Below are positions 7,980 to 16,670 of a DNA stretch of 35,131 nt, piece by piece. The DNA is taken from assembly GCA_964535315.1 (NCBI GenBank), contig CAZHTS010000052.1:1-35131 (forward strand), in the 5' to 3' direction. The position numbers were made by a program, and so were the translations under genes. The notes under the pieces are model-generated. The model saw only the letters and a list, made by a program, of their open reading frames with translations, was not told the origin of the DNA and ran no database searches. The stretch's first letter is position 1; every line of letters begins with the position of its first letter. The stretch is from CAZHTS01 sp964535315. Its GTDB lineage: Bacteria > Chloroflexota > Anaerolineae > Anaerolineales > Anaerolineaceae.

Positions 7980-8804
7980 TTATTTGAAATCGCTGACTTC
8001 TCGCAGCGCGGCGAGCAGGGCCGGCTGGAACTCCACCGACTGCTGGCGATACAACGATTGGAAGTACAGGCTGCGCAGGAAGTTCTTGATGTTCCAGCGC
8101 CGCACCCGCCCGGCATAGGCGGCCGGTTTGCCGCACAGGGTAAAGGCGTGCAGCCAGTCTGTGACCTGCGCGGCGCTCAACAGTTCGCGCGATAACAGCG
8201 CCAACACGGCGCGTCCCAGGCGTTCGTCCTCCTGGTCGGTGAACACTGCCGGGGCGTTCCACAGGCAGTCGCGCACCGCTTGCAAGAGTTCGGCCAGGTC
8301 TTCGCCCTGCAGTTCGGCGCAGCCGGCCAGTTCGCCCAACACGTCGGCGGCGTGGGCGGCGGCGTGCGCCCAGCCTTTGTCGCAGTGGCCGCGCCAGTCC
8401 TGTTCCTGCGCCAGGTAGCGGCGCACACCTGCGCTGATGGAACGTATCTCGGCCGGGGGGAAGAGGGCGTGGGCGCGATGCTGTTCCACCACCAGGGCGA
8501 TCACCAGCAGCGAGAAGGTGCGCATGAAGACCGTATCGCTGCCGCGCTCGCCCAGGCCGTAAAAGAGGTGTTCGTCGTCGAGCGCCAGGGCCAGCAGGGC
8601 GCGCAGCTGGTCGTCGTCAAAGACGCGCTGCGCCCAAACCGCCAGCGTTTCGTAAATCAGGTCGTCGCGCAGTTCGGGGTCGGGCGAGCCGAGGTGCGTC
8701 ATCATGGCCTGCGCCAGCGGCCAGACGGCGGCAGAAGCTGCGGGCCGGTAGTCGTTGTGCGCCAGTTGCGTCAGGGTGTGTTTTAGTTCGTGTGCGGTGA
8801 GCAT
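7980..8804 (-). CDS. DUF2785 family protein
   Basis: This is a 274-residue all-helical soluble protein. The segment DKGWAHAAAHAADVLGELA, together with the preceding QDWRGHC, matches what I recall as the core of the DUF2785 family, found in Firmicutes and Chloroflexota and without an assigned function. The start at 8804 is preferred over 8816 because GGAGG lies five bases upstream of it. TATAAT on the minus strand (complement of 8823-8828) is a possible -10 for a very short leader. It precedes the methyltransferase gene by 9 bases. Between its start and the regulator gene at 8890 there are 85 bases with no other feature. Confidence 0.72.
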   Translation of the reverse strand: MLTAHELKHTLTQLAHNDYRPAASAAVWPLAQAMMTHLGSPDPELRDDLIYETLAVWAQRVFDDDQLRALLALALDDEHLFYGLGERGSDTVFMRTFSLLVIALVVEQHRAHALFPPAEIRSISAGVRRYLAQEQDWRGHCDKGWAHAAAHAADVLGELAGCAELQGEDLAELLQAVRDCLWNAPAVFTDQEDERLGRAVLALLSRELLSAAQVTDWLHAFTLCGKPAAYAGRVRRWNIKNFLRSLYFQSLYRQQSVEFQPALLAALREVSDFK

Positions 8805-8889
8805 GCCAGCCTCCACGGCCTATTATATAGCCGGATGGCGTAAAAGGGCGGCCGGACGGGCATGTTTTTTTGTGTGTGGCGCAGTGCGA

Positions 8890-9843
8890 TCACTCTTCTG
8901 CCAGCCGCCTGGCCGTGAGACGGTCGGTGATCAGGATGTTGATCCAGTGCCCGCGCAGCGCCCCCAGGATGCCGGCGTATTTCCGTTCGCCGCCGGCCAC
9001 CCCCACTGCCCGGCTGACTCTGCTGAGCTGTTCCAGGTTCATCGAAATGACGCGGTTTTCCAGCCCGGTGTGCACCAGTTTGCCGTTGATATCAAAAAAG
9101 CGCAGCAGAACGTCGCCGACGGCCTTTTGACCGCGCAACAGTTCTAATTCATCCGGACAGAAAATGTTGCCGCTTTGCGCCAACAAAGGCGAGGGGTCGA
9201 TTGCGCCGATGCCCACCAGGGCGGTGGTCACGTGGTCGAACAGATTCACGGCCTGCCAGACGACCGAATCGGCCAGCAGGACGTCACGCGCTGCTTCGGT
9301 GGCGACCACCCCCGACACCGGCAGGTAGATGGCTTCGCCGCCTACTAACTGCGCCAGGCGGGAGGTCAGGTGGGTGGCGTGCGCCTCAACACTGGGGTTT
9401 CCCACCCCGCCCAGAATCTGCACGACTTTCACGCCCATTTTGCGCTGCAAGGGCGGCAGTGCGTCCACCAGCGCCAGCAGGGTGGCGCTCCAGGAGGAAA
9501 TCCCAATGATCTCGTTGGGGCGGATGGCGGTCTCCAGATAGTAAGCGGCGGCAGAGCCCAGGTCGCGCTGGATCAAACGTTCGTCTTCGTCCAGGCAGTC
9601 GACCACGATGGCATCGCGCAAATTGAACTTTTTTACCAGTGTCTCTTCGAGTTCGGTATAGATGCCGCTGGGCAGGTTGACCGAGATGCGAATGATGCCC
9701 TCTTCCTTCGACCGCCTGAGCAGCCGTGAGACGGTGGCTTGTGAAAGATCGAGCTGCTTTGCAATCTCCGACTGGCGCATGTCCCATTCATAGTACATGC
9801 GGGCTACCCTGGCAACGATTCTGAGTTCATCTACGCGCGACAT
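8890..9843 (-). CDS. SorC/DeoR-type sugar-responsive transcriptional regulator
   Basis: This 317-residue protein has an N-terminal helix-turn-helix (QSEIAKQLDLSQATVSRLL, about residues 24-44) and a long C-terminal sugar-phosphate sensor domain of the SorC type, with features such as VVQILGGVGNP and SGVVATEAARDVL. Members usually act as tetramers that bind a phosphorylated sugar and control the adjacent catabolic operon. ATG 9843 is chosen over two earlier ones because AAGGATGG precedes it and the resulting length fits the family. It is divergent from the transketolase operon, and a perfect 14-base palindrome lies in its leader, so it probably controls both itself and that operon. Confidence 0.9.
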   Translation of the reverse strand: MSRVDELRIVARVARMYYEWDMRQSEIAKQLDLSQATVSRLLRRSKEEGIIRISVNLPSGIYTELEETLVKKFNLRDAIVVDCLDEDERLIQRDLGSAAAYYLETAIRPNEIIGISSWSATLLALVDALPPLQRKMGVKVVQILGGVGNPSVEAHATHLTSRLAQLVGGEAIYLPVSGVVATEAARDVLLADSVVWQAVNLFDHVTTALVGIGAIDPSPLLAQSGNIFCPDELELLRGQKAVGDVLLRFFDINGKLVHTGLENRVISMNLEQLSRVSRAVGVAGGERKYAGILGALRGHWINILITDRLTARRLAEE

Positions 9844-9873
9844 AGAAACCATCCTTGAATATTTATCTATCAA

Positions 9874-9887
9874 TGAATAATTATTCA
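9874..9887. promoter_or_regulatory. Palindromic operator, regulator side
   Basis: TGAATAATTATTCA is a perfect 14-base palindrome lying 30 bases upstream of the SorC-type regulator's ATG. A near copy (one base different) overlaps the start of the transketolase gene on the other side of the divergent region. Single TTGAAT or ATGAAT half-sites also occur at 9854, 9895 and 9932. This is the best candidate for the regulator's binding site. Confidence 0.6.
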
Positions 9888-9894
9888 GTTTCGC

Positions 9895-9923
9895 TTGAAT
9901 TATGCATATTATTTTATTATTCT
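9895..9923 (+). promoter_or_regulatory. Candidate promoter of the sugar operon
   Basis: TTGAAT (9895-9900) and TATTCT (9918-9923) are 17 bases apart in a very AT-rich stretch between the two palindromes. Other AT-rich -10 candidates lie nearby (for example in 9941-9947), so the exact position is uncertain. Confidence 0.4.
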
Positions 9924-9951
9924 ATCACAGGATGAATATATTTTATAACAA

Positions 9952-9965
9952 GGAATAATTATTCA
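9952..9965. promoter_or_regulatory. Palindromic operator overlapping the transketolase start
   Basis: GGAATAATTATTCA matches the upstream palindrome at 13 of 14 bases; the inner 12 bases are perfectly palindromic. It sits between the ribosome site AAGGA (9950-9954) and the ATG at 9965. Bound protein here would block elongation at the first gene, and the folded RNA could also cover the start. Confidence 0.58.
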
Positions 9966-10840
9966 TGATTGCTTCGGGGCCTTCTTCCAAACTCTCAAAC
10001 GAGACCATCAAGATGCTGGCGGCAAAGTCGATCGTCGCTCGCAAGGCGATCCTCAAGATGATTTATACCGCCAAAGCTGGACATACGGGGGGCAGTTTAT
10101 CCTGTGTGGATATACTTAATGTGCTTTATAACTATGTGTTAAATATTACCCCTGAAAATTTTTCGCAGATGAACCGCGACCACTATGTTCATAGCAAAGG
10201 GCATTCCGTCGAGGCGCTCTACGCTGTGCTGGCGGATAGGGGCTTCTTCCCCACCGCCTGGTTGGATCGTCTCGAAAAATATGGTTCCGACCTGATCGGG
10301 CACCCGACGCGCAGCATACCGGGCATCGAACAAAATACCGGCGCTCTGGGGCACGGCCTCGCCCTGGCGGTTGGCATGGCGCTGGCTGCCCGGAAAGACG
10401 GGCGGGCGGATCGTGTTTTCACCGTCATGGGCGACGGTGAACTGGCAGAGGGCTCGATCTGGGAGGCTTCTGCCGCCGCGGCGCAGTATCATCTCGATAA
10501 CCTGACGGCGATCATCGATCGCAACACCCTGCAAATCACGGGCCGCACAGAAACGGTGATGGACATGGAACCGCTGGAAGACAAGTTTCGGGCTTTCGGT
10601 TATGCGGTGCGGCATGTGGATGGAAACAATGTGACCGAACTGGCCAATCTGTTTGACACCCTGCCTTTTGAGCCGGGGAAGCCCAACCTGGTGCTGGCGC
10701 ACACCGTCAAAGGCAAAGGGGTGAGCTTTATGGAAGACAGGGTGCAGTGGCATCATCGTGTCCCGACCGAAGCAGAATATACGGCTGCCCTGGCTGAGCT
10801 GGAACAGGCCGAAAAAGATGTGGAGCAAATTTATGGGTGA
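9965..10840 (+). CDS. Transketolase, N-terminal (TPP-binding) subunit
   Basis: This 291-residue protein equals the N-terminal third to half of transketolase. It carries KAGHTGGSLS (about 39-48), SKGHS (about 76-80), and the thiamine-pyrophosphate/metal motif GDGELAEGSIWEA followed by about 20 residues to an Asn. It needs the next gene's product to form the active enzyme, which moves a two-carbon ketol unit from a ketose phosphate to an aldose phosphate in the cytoplasm. Ribosome site AAGGA is ten bases upstream. Split transketolases are common in carbohydrate operons, including those for apiose (apulose 4-phosphate transketolase) and sulfoquinovose, so the donor need not be xylulose 5-phosphate. 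Its end overlaps the next start by 8 bases. Confidence 0.92.
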   Translation: MIASGPSSKLSNETIKMLAAKSIVARKAILKMIYTAKAGHTGGSLSCVDILNVLYNYVLNITPENFSQMNRDHYVHSKGHSVEALYAVLADRGFFPTAWLDRLEKYGSDLIGHPTRSIPGIEQNTGALGHGLALAVGMALAARKDGRADRVFTVMGDGELAEGSIWEASAAAAQYHLDNLTAIIDRNTLQITGRTETVMDMEPLEDKFRAFGYAVRHVDGNNVTELANLFDTLPFEPGKPNLVLAHTVKGKGVSFMEDRVQWHHRVPTEAEYTAALAELEQAEKDVEQIYG

Positions 10841-11804
10841 ACAAACGCTACCAATGGGCAATACGAATTTGGACGTGTGCGCCAGAACCTTAATGGAACT
10901 GGCGGAAAACGACCGGGATCTTTTGCTGGTAACCAGTGATTCGCGGGGCTCTGGACGTGTAACCCCGTTTGGCGAAAAATACCCCGACCAGATTGTGGAA
11001 ATTGGCATTGCCGAACAGAACCTGGTGGGGGTTTCGGCCGGCCTGGCGTCTCTCGGCAAGAAGGTTTTTGCCATCTCCCCGGCCTGTTTTCTCACTGCAC
11101 GCGCCCTCGAGCAGATCAAAAATGATGTCGCCTACTCTGACCATCCGGTCAAGGTGGTCGGCATTAGCGCCGGGGTCAGCTACGGCTCGTTGGGCTCGAC
11201 CCACCATTCTTTGCACGACTTTGCCGCGCTGCAGGCCATTAATAACATCGATATTGTTGTGCCGGCGGATAATTTTGAAACCGTTCAGGCCATCCGCAGT
11301 GCGGTGAACCACCCGCGCCCGCTCTACATCCGCTTTGGCAAAAAACCGATGCCCCACCTGCATGCCGCCGGTACGCACTTTGAAATCGGTAAGGCCATCC
11401 AACTCACCCCGGCAGGCGATCGGTACGATGTGGCGTTTATCGCCATCGGCGAAACGGTGTACCCGGCGTATCAGGCGGCCAGGGCGTTGGAAGAAGAGGG
11501 GATCACGGCCTGTGTGTTGAGTATGCACACGCTGCGCCCCTTGGATGAGGAAACGGTGGAACAGGTTGTGTTGCGTTCCAGTGTCGTGCTAACCGTTGAA
11601 GAGCACAGCGTGAACGGCGGGCTTGGCAGCCGTGTGGCATCCTTCCTGATGCAGGCCGGGATATTTCGCCCGCTGCGGATCGTTGGCATTCCCGATGAGC
11701 ATACCGTCACCGGCAGCCAGACCGAGATTTTCGATCATTATGGAATATCCGCCGGCGGGCTGGCCGCCACCGCAAAAAAACTGATGGAAATGGTGACTGC
11801 ATGA
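10833..11804 (+). CDS. Transketolase, C-terminal (pyrimidine-binding) subunit
   Basis: This 323-residue partner of the preceding gene has the pyrimidine-binding domain, with EIGIAEQNLVGVSAGLA holding the Glu that activates thiamine pyrophosphate, and the transketolase C-terminal domain (SMHTLRPLDEETV ... VEEHSVNGGLGS). The start at 10833 lies inside the preceding reading frame (ATGGGTGA overlap), with GGAG seven bases upstream; this suggests coupled translation and equal amounts of both subunits. An ATG at 10854 is possible. The frame's earlier ATG at 10758 lies deep in the upstream gene and is not used. Its stop overlaps the start of the kinase gene by 4 bases. Confidence 0.92.
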   Translation: MGEQTLPMGNTNLDVCARTLMELAENDRDLLLVTSDSRGSGRVTPFGEKYPDQIVEIGIAEQNLVGVSAGLASLGKKVFAISPACFLTARALEQIKNDVAYSDHPVKVVGISAGVSYGSLGSTHHSLHDFAALQAINNIDIVVPADNFETVQAIRSAVNHPRPLYIRFGKKPMPHLHAAGTHFEIGKAIQLTPAGDRYDVAFIAIGETVYPAYQAARALEEEGITACVLSMHTLRPLDEETVEQVVLRSSVVLTVEEHSVNGGLGSRVASFLMQAGIFRPLRIVGIPDEHTVTGSQTEIFDHYGISAGGLAATAKKLMEMVTA

Positions 11805-13309
11805 ATTCGCGTTCCGGGTTATTCCTCGCTATCGATCAGAGCACCTCGGCGACCAAGGCGCTGCTTTTCAGCGCGGAAGGCCGCCTGGTGGATCAGGCTT
11901 CCATTTCGCACCGCCAGCACTATCCTCGTTCTGGCTGGGTGGAGCATGACGCCGAAGAAATTTATAATAATATGTTGAAGGTGGTGACCGTCCTCTTGCA
12001 GCGCTGCCCCGACCAGTGGAACAACCTGCTGGCGCTCAGTATCACCAATCAACGCGAGACGTTCGTGTTATTTGATCGCGAGACGGGCAGGCCGCTCTAT
12101 AACGCCATTGTGTGGCAGTGCCGCCGTGGCGATGCGATATGCCGGCGGTTGGTGGAAGCGGGCAGTGAGGCGCGGGTGCACGAACTGACCGGGCTGAAGA
12201 TCGATACGTATTTTCCGGCCAGCAAGCTGCGCTGGCTGCTCGATGAACGTCCGGATCTGTGCGCCCGTCTGGCGGAGGGTTCGGCGTTATTCGGCACGAT
12301 GGATACCTACCTGATCTATCGCCTGACCGGCGGAAAAGTGTATGCCAGCGATCACACCAATGCGTCGCGCACCCTGCTGTACGACATCGGCGCCCTGGGC
12401 TGGAGCCAGGAATTGTGTGAGCTCTTCGGGGTGAAGCTGGGGAGCCTGCCCGACGTGCACGAGAGTTCCGGCTGGTTTGGCGATACCGACCTGAACGGTC
12501 TGCTCAATCGCCGTATACCGATTTGCGGGGTGATGGGCGACTCACAGGCGGCGTTGTTTGCCCAGCGCTGTTTTACACCGGGTAGTGTAAAAGTGACCTT
12601 TGGTACCGGCTCATCGCTGCTCTTGAATATCGGGCACGAAAAGCAGCTTTCGGGGCGCGGCACGGTGACCGCCCTGGCGTGGGTCTGGCAGGGCCGGCCG
12701 ACCTATGCATATGAGGGCATCATCAATTTTACCGGTGCAACGATCGCCTGGTTGCGAGACCAGATGCAGCTGATCGCAAATCCAGAAGAAACAGAAACGC
12801 TGGCGCGATCCGTTTCGGGTTGTGACGGCGTTTATTTTATTCCGGCCTTTGTCGGGCTCAGCGCGCCCTACTGGCGGTCGGATGCGCGGGCGGCCATTTT
12901 GGGCATGGCGCCCTCCACCACACGCGCCCATATCGTCCGCGCCGCGCTTGAATCGATTGGCTATATCGTCACGGATGTCTTGAAAGCCATGAGCGCCGAT
13001 TCGGGGGTGAATCTGAACATGCTCCATGCAGATGGCGGGGCGGTACGCAATACATTCCTGATGCAGTTTGTAACCGATATGAATCAATTGACAGTTCGCG
13101 CCGCCCAAACCCCCGAACTCTCGGCCCTGGGGGCGGTATTCAATGGCGGTCTTGGACTGAAGCTGTTCTCGTCACTGGAAGATTTGGAGCACCTCCCTCT
13201 GGGGTACACTGAATATACCCCCGCAATGGATCCCGTTTTCTCGGCCAAACTATTTGCTGGCTGGCAGGCTGCCGTACAGCAGGTTTTGCATCAATCTAAT
13301 CAAGGATGA
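11801..13309 (+). CDS. FGGY-family carbohydrate kinase, glycerol-kinase-like
   Basis: This 502-residue FGGY kinase phosphorylates a sugar or polyol with ATP. It has the phosphate-1 motif (AIDQSTSATKALLF, about 10-23), phosphate-2 motif FGTGSSLLLN, and DGGAVRN of the adenosine site. Its closest look-alike is glycerol kinase rather than xylulokinase: SITNQRET, NAIVWQCRR, TYFPASKLRW, GDSQAALFAQ and GLSAPYW all correspond to GlpK segments, including the Arg-Glu, Trp, Tyr and Asp residues that hold glycerol. The Phe of GlpK's GTGCFML is replaced. The substrate may thus be a short polyol or ketose; a pentulose is not excluded. The gene overlaps its upstream neighbour by ATGA and sits between transketolase and transporter genes. 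Confidence 0.87.
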   Translation: MNSRSGLFLAIDQSTSATKALLFSAEGRLVDQASISHRQHYPRSGWVEHDAEEIYNNMLKVVTVLLQRCPDQWNNLLALSITNQRETFVLFDRETGRPLYNAIVWQCRRGDAICRRLVEAGSEARVHELTGLKIDTYFPASKLRWLLDERPDLCARLAEGSALFGTMDTYLIYRLTGGKVYASDHTNASRTLLYDIGALGWSQELCELFGVKLGSLPDVHESSGWFGDTDLNGLLNRRIPICGVMGDSQAALFAQRCFTPGSVKVTFGTGSSLLLNIGHEKQLSGRGTVTALAWVWQGRPTYAYEGIINFTGATIAWLRDQMQLIANPEETETLARSVSGCDGVYFIPAFVGLSAPYWRSDARAAILGMAPSTTRAHIVRAALESIGYIVTDVLKAMSADSGVNLNMLHADGGAVRNTFLMQFVTDMNQLTVRAAQTPELSALGAVFNGGLGLKLFSSLEDLEHLPLGYTEYTPAMDPVFSAKLFAGWQAAVQQVLHQSNQG

Positions 13310-13313
13310 ATGT

Positions 13314-14012
13314 ATGAAACGAAAAATGGTCCCTATCCTCACTACGCTGGCGGCGCTGGTTTTTCTGGCGCTGGTGGGCCTGTATGGCTTCACCGTGGTC
13401 AAAATCGAGGATGCACAGAAAGCCATCCAGAGCGAAGCATTTGACCCTGTGGCCTACGTGGACAAAATCTGGTCGTCAAAACTGCTGCCGGCTTTTGATA
13501 ATTCGGTGGAACTGTCTGCTATCCTTGCCGAGATGAACCCGGATGCAAATGGCACAGAGTCAAAAGATAAACTGACCGCCATTGCCAAAAAATATGGGTT
13601 GATCACCGTCGGCGAAGCGCATGTATACAGAGTACAGGGGGCAGGGAAGATCGTTAAAGTAAACACCGAGGTCAGCCTGGGAACCGTTGAAGTGGCGCTT
13701 GACAATTATAACGGGCCGATCAAAGTGCTTTTGTATGTAGGCACGCGCATCCCCAGTGACGAAACCTCGGTGAGAGATGCGGCGGGGTTCATCAGCTTTG
13801 GCGACTTTAAGGAGCAGACCGAATACGGCAAGGTCGGTTCGGAGATCAACAAGCGGGTGTTGACCGACGTGTTGGGCAGCCTGGATAAGAACAACCTGAA
13901 TGGCAAAACCGTTTCGTTCAAAGGCGCGTTCAATATCCGCACTTTCAACCTGCTTCAGATTGATCTGAAGGAAATTCGGATTGTACCGGTTGAGATCAAG
14001 ATCGGAGGATGA
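13314..14012 (+). CDS. DUF2291 family membrane-anchored periplasmic protein
   Basis: This 232-residue protein has an N-terminal membrane anchor (about residues 5-27; no lipobox Cys) and an exported domain. The segments FDPVAYVDKIWSSKLLPA and GEAHVYRVQGAGKIV match my recollection of DUF2291, a family nearly always encoded next to ribose-type ABC transporters and of unknown function. The start at 13314 follows AAGGATGAATGT, and the preceding kinase stop overlaps that ribosome site. Position directly ahead of the ATPase gene, whose translation signal lies in the last codons of this gene, argues that it serves the transporter, possibly at the substrate-binding step; that is inference. Confidence 0.82.
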   Translation: MKRKMVPILTTLAALVFLALVGLYGFTVVKIEDAQKAIQSEAFDPVAYVDKIWSSKLLPAFDNSVELSAILAEMNPDANGTESKDKLTAIAKKYGLITVGEAHVYRVQGAGKIVKVNTEVSLGTVEVALDNYNGPIKVLLYVGTRIPSDETSVRDAAGFISFGDFKEQTEYGKVGSEINKRVLTDVLGSLDKNNLNGKTVSFKGAFNIRTFNLLQIDLKEIRIVPVEIKIGG

Positions 14013-14014
14013 AC

Positions 14015-15607
14015 ATGCCTGTTTCAACTCCTGTAGTAGAAGTCGACCCGGCTGTGGGCCTTGAGGATGACATTATCCTGCAAGCACAGGACGTCACCAA
14101 GGTTTTCCCCGGTACGGTGGCGCTGGATCAGGTCTCCTTTAAGGTCTACAAAGGGAAAGTGAACGTCCTGATCGGCGAAAACGGCGCGGGAAAATCCACC
14201 CTGATGAAGATTCTCGCCGGGGTAGAGCGCCCCACGAGCGGAAAGATTCTGCTGGACGGTAAAGAGATTCACCTGCATTCGCCGCTGGACGCGAACCGCC
14301 TGGGAATTGGGATCATCTATCAGGAACTGAACCTGTGCTCCAACCTGAGCATTGTCGATAATATCTACCTGGCGCGTGAGCATACGGTTAACGGTTTGAT
14401 CGATCAGAAAAAAGAAAGAAAAACGGCCCAGGAACTGGTTAAACGCCTTGAACAAAATATTGATCCCAACGCGTTGGTGGCCGATTTACGGATTGGGCAG
14501 CAGCAAATTGTGGAAATTGCCAAGGCGCTGTCTCAGGATGTGCGCATCCTGATCATGGATGAGCCCACCTCTGCGCTGAGCGCGGCTGAAGTGGAAGTCT
14601 TGTTTCGCGTCATTCGTGAGTTAAAGGCCCAGGGGGTCGCCATCATTTATATCTCGCACAAACTGGAAGAGCTTCTGCAAATCGGCGATTACATCACCGT
14701 GCTGCGCGATGGGCGCAAAGTGGCCGAAGCCGAAGCCGCCAAAGTAAATGTTTCCTGGCTGATCGAAAAAATGGTAGGGAGAAATCCGGCGGCTTTGTTT
14801 ACCCGCAAAGAGCGCGACCTGGGTGACGTATTGTTAAAAGTGGAAGACCTGACCCTGCCGCGTATGGGGGGCGGGTACTTATTGGATCATGTTTCTTTTG
14901 AATTGCATGAGGGGGAAATTCTCGGTTTCTACGGCCTGATGGGCGCCGGGCGATCTGATCTGGTGGACAGCCTGGCGGGGGCGCGCCAGCTGGCAACCGG
15001 CAGGATCACTTTGAACGGCGAACCGGTTACCTCGAAAACGGTTTCGGAGCGCATCCAGGCCGGGTTTGTCCTGATCCCAGAAGACCGCCAGCGGTTTGGC
15101 CTGGTGCAGTCGCTTTCTGTAATGGATAACATGCTGTTGGCCAGCCTGAAAAACTATCTAAAAGGCTTGTTTCTATCGCACCGGGTCGAAAAGAATGCTG
15201 CCAACCAGCAGGTTAAAGATTTATCCATCCGTGTGGCAAATATCAACCAACCCATCACCTCCTTGAGCGGTGGAAATCAGCAGAAGGTGGTGGTAGCCAA
15301 GGGGCTGCTCACCAAACCAAAGGTCTTACTGCTGGACGAGCCAACGCGAGGGATTGACGTTGGTGCAAAGTCGGAAATCTTTGAAATCATGAGCCGCCTG
15401 GCAACGCAAAAATACGGGGTAATTTTTGTCTCCTCGGAATTGAAAGAAGTCCTGGCAATGTCTGACCGGATCGTGGTCATGTCTAAGGGCGCAATTACGG
15501 GTGTGTTTACCCACGAAGAGGCTACGGAAGAAAAACTGGTCGCGGCATCCGCGGTAGGTCACGGCATATCGAATGGAGGCAACAATCATGGAACAGGGAA
15601 CGAATAA
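14015..15607 (+). CDS. Sugar ABC transporter ATP-binding protein (RbsA/XylG type, two ABC domains)
   Basis: This 530-residue protein has two fused nucleotide-binding domains, as in RbsA, MglA and XylG. The first has Walker A GENGAGKST (about 54-62), a degenerate signature LRIGQQQIVEIAKAL and Walker B ILIMDEPTSAL. The second has the usual degenerate Walker A (GLMGAGRSD), a full signature LSGGNQQKV and VLLLDEPTRGID. It drives import of a monosaccharide with the permease and binding protein that follow. GGAGG at 14004-14008 is six bases from the ATG at 14015; the ATG at 14009 overlaps the previous stop but would have no spacing, so 14015 is preferred. Confidence 0.93.
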   Translation: MPVSTPVVEVDPAVGLEDDIILQAQDVTKVFPGTVALDQVSFKVYKGKVNVLIGENGAGKSTLMKILAGVERPTSGKILLDGKEIHLHSPLDANRLGIGIIYQELNLCSNLSIVDNIYLAREHTVNGLIDQKKERKTAQELVKRLEQNIDPNALVADLRIGQQQIVEIAKALSQDVRILIMDEPTSALSAAEVEVLFRVIRELKAQGVAIIYISHKLEELLQIGDYITVLRDGRKVAEAEAAKVNVSWLIEKMVGRNPAALFTRKERDLGDVLLKVEDLTLPRMGGGYLLDHVSFELHEGEILGFYGLMGAGRSDLVDSLAGARQLATGRITLNGEPVTSKTVSERIQAGFVLIPEDRQRFGLVQSLSVMDNMLLASLKNYLKGLFLSHRVEKNAANQQVKDLSIRVANINQPITSLSGGNQQKVVVAKGLLTKPKVLLLDEPTRGIDVGAKSEIFEIMSRLATQKYGVIFVSSELKEVLAMSDRIVVMSKGAITGVFTHEEATEEKLVAASAVGHGISNGGNNHGTGNE

Positions 15608-16670
15608 TAACGCACTAAAAATGAACAAGGTCAGCAAAATTACCAAAACAGATATTCAGCAGTTTTTACTGCGCGGCAGGGCGTTTATTGCCCTCATCCT
15701 GGTCCTGATCGTTTTCACCTCGTTGTCGCCTCAGTTTCTCAGCGGCGAAAACATCGTCATCATGTCAAAGCACGTTGCGATTAATGCCTTGCTGGCCCTG
15801 GGAATGACCTTCATCATTCTGACCGGTGGCATCGATCTGTCGGTCGGTTCGATCGTGGGCATGACGGCTATGGTGGCGGGCGGTTTGATCAACGAAGGGA
15901 TCATCCTGCCACAGTTTGGGATCATTATCTACCCGCACACCTGGCTGATTGTGCTCATCTCCCTGCTGGTGGGCACTTTAATGGGCACCTTCAGCGGTCT
16001 GATCATCACCCGCTTTAATGTGGCGCCGTTTATCGCCACCCTGGGAACGATGTACATGGCGCGTGGTATTGCCGGGTTGCGCAACAATGGCTACACCTTC
16101 CCCAACCTGGTGGGGCGGCCCGAGTTTGGTAATACCGGGTTTGAATTGATCGGCTCGGGCAATTTCCTGGGGATCAATTATTCCATCTGGATGATGATTG
16201 TGTTCGCCATCGTTTCATACGTTGTGACCACCCGTCTGCCGTTTGGCCGCCATGTATATTCGATTGGCGGCAATGAACGCGCCGCCGAACTTTCTGGGGT
16301 GCGCATCAACCGCACCAAAGTGATTGTATACAGCATCAGCGGTTTCTTTTCGGCCCTGGTGGGCTTAATCATTGCCTCGCAGCTTGTGGCCGCCCACCCG
16401 GCCACCGGCGAGACCTTTGAAATGAACGCCATCGCAGCGGTTGTGTTGGGCGGAACGTCTCTGGCCGGCGGGCGCGGCAGCATCGGCGGTTCGTTGATCG
16501 GCGCTTTTGTCATCGGCGTGTTGGGCGATGGTCTGGTGATGATGGGCGTTTCCTCATTCTGGCAGAAAGTGATCAAAGGCGCTGTGATTGTGCTGGCGGT
16601 CATCATCGACCAGGTGCAGGCGCGCATGCAGGAAAGAATCGCACTTCAAAAGCAGCAAGAAATGAAGTGA
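15588..16670 (+). CDS. Sugar ABC transporter permease (RbsC type)
   Basis: This 360-residue integral membrane protein has eight to ten hydrophobic helices and the hallmark segments of the ribose/xylose permease family: FIILTGGIDLSVGSIVG, GTMYMARGIAG, SIGGNERAAELSGV and VLGGTSLAGGRGSIGGSLIGA. It should form the homodimeric channel with the preceding ATPase. The start at 15588 has GGAGG eight bases upstream and overlaps the ATPase gene by 20 bases; the ATG at 15573 is part of that ribosome-site region and is less likely. A 131-base gap follows before the binding-protein gene, containing only purine-rich sequence and that gene's ribosome site. Confidence 0.93.
   Translation: MEQGTNNNALKMNKVSKITKTDIQQFLLRGRAFIALILVLIVFTSLSPQFLSGENIVIMSKHVAINALLALGMTFIILTGGIDLSVGSIVGMTAMVAGGLINEGIILPQFGIIIYPHTWLIVLISLLVGTLMGTFSGLIITRFNVAPFIATLGTMYMARGIAGLRNNGYTFPNLVGRPEFGNTGFELIGSGNFLGINYSIWMMIVFAIVSYVVTTRLPFGRHVYSIGGNERAAELSGVRINRTKVIVYSISGFFSALVGLIIASQLVAAHPATGETFEMNAIAAVVLGGTSLAGGRGSIGGSLIGAFVIGVLGDGLVMMGVSSFWQKVIKGAVIVLAVIIDQVQARMQERIALQKQQEMK

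Noticed and set aside
9965..11804. Possible dehydrogenase E1 or DXP synthase instead of transketolase
   Set aside because: Motifs KAGHTGGSLS, SKGHS, GDGELAEGSIWEA and the lengths of both halves fit split transketolase better.
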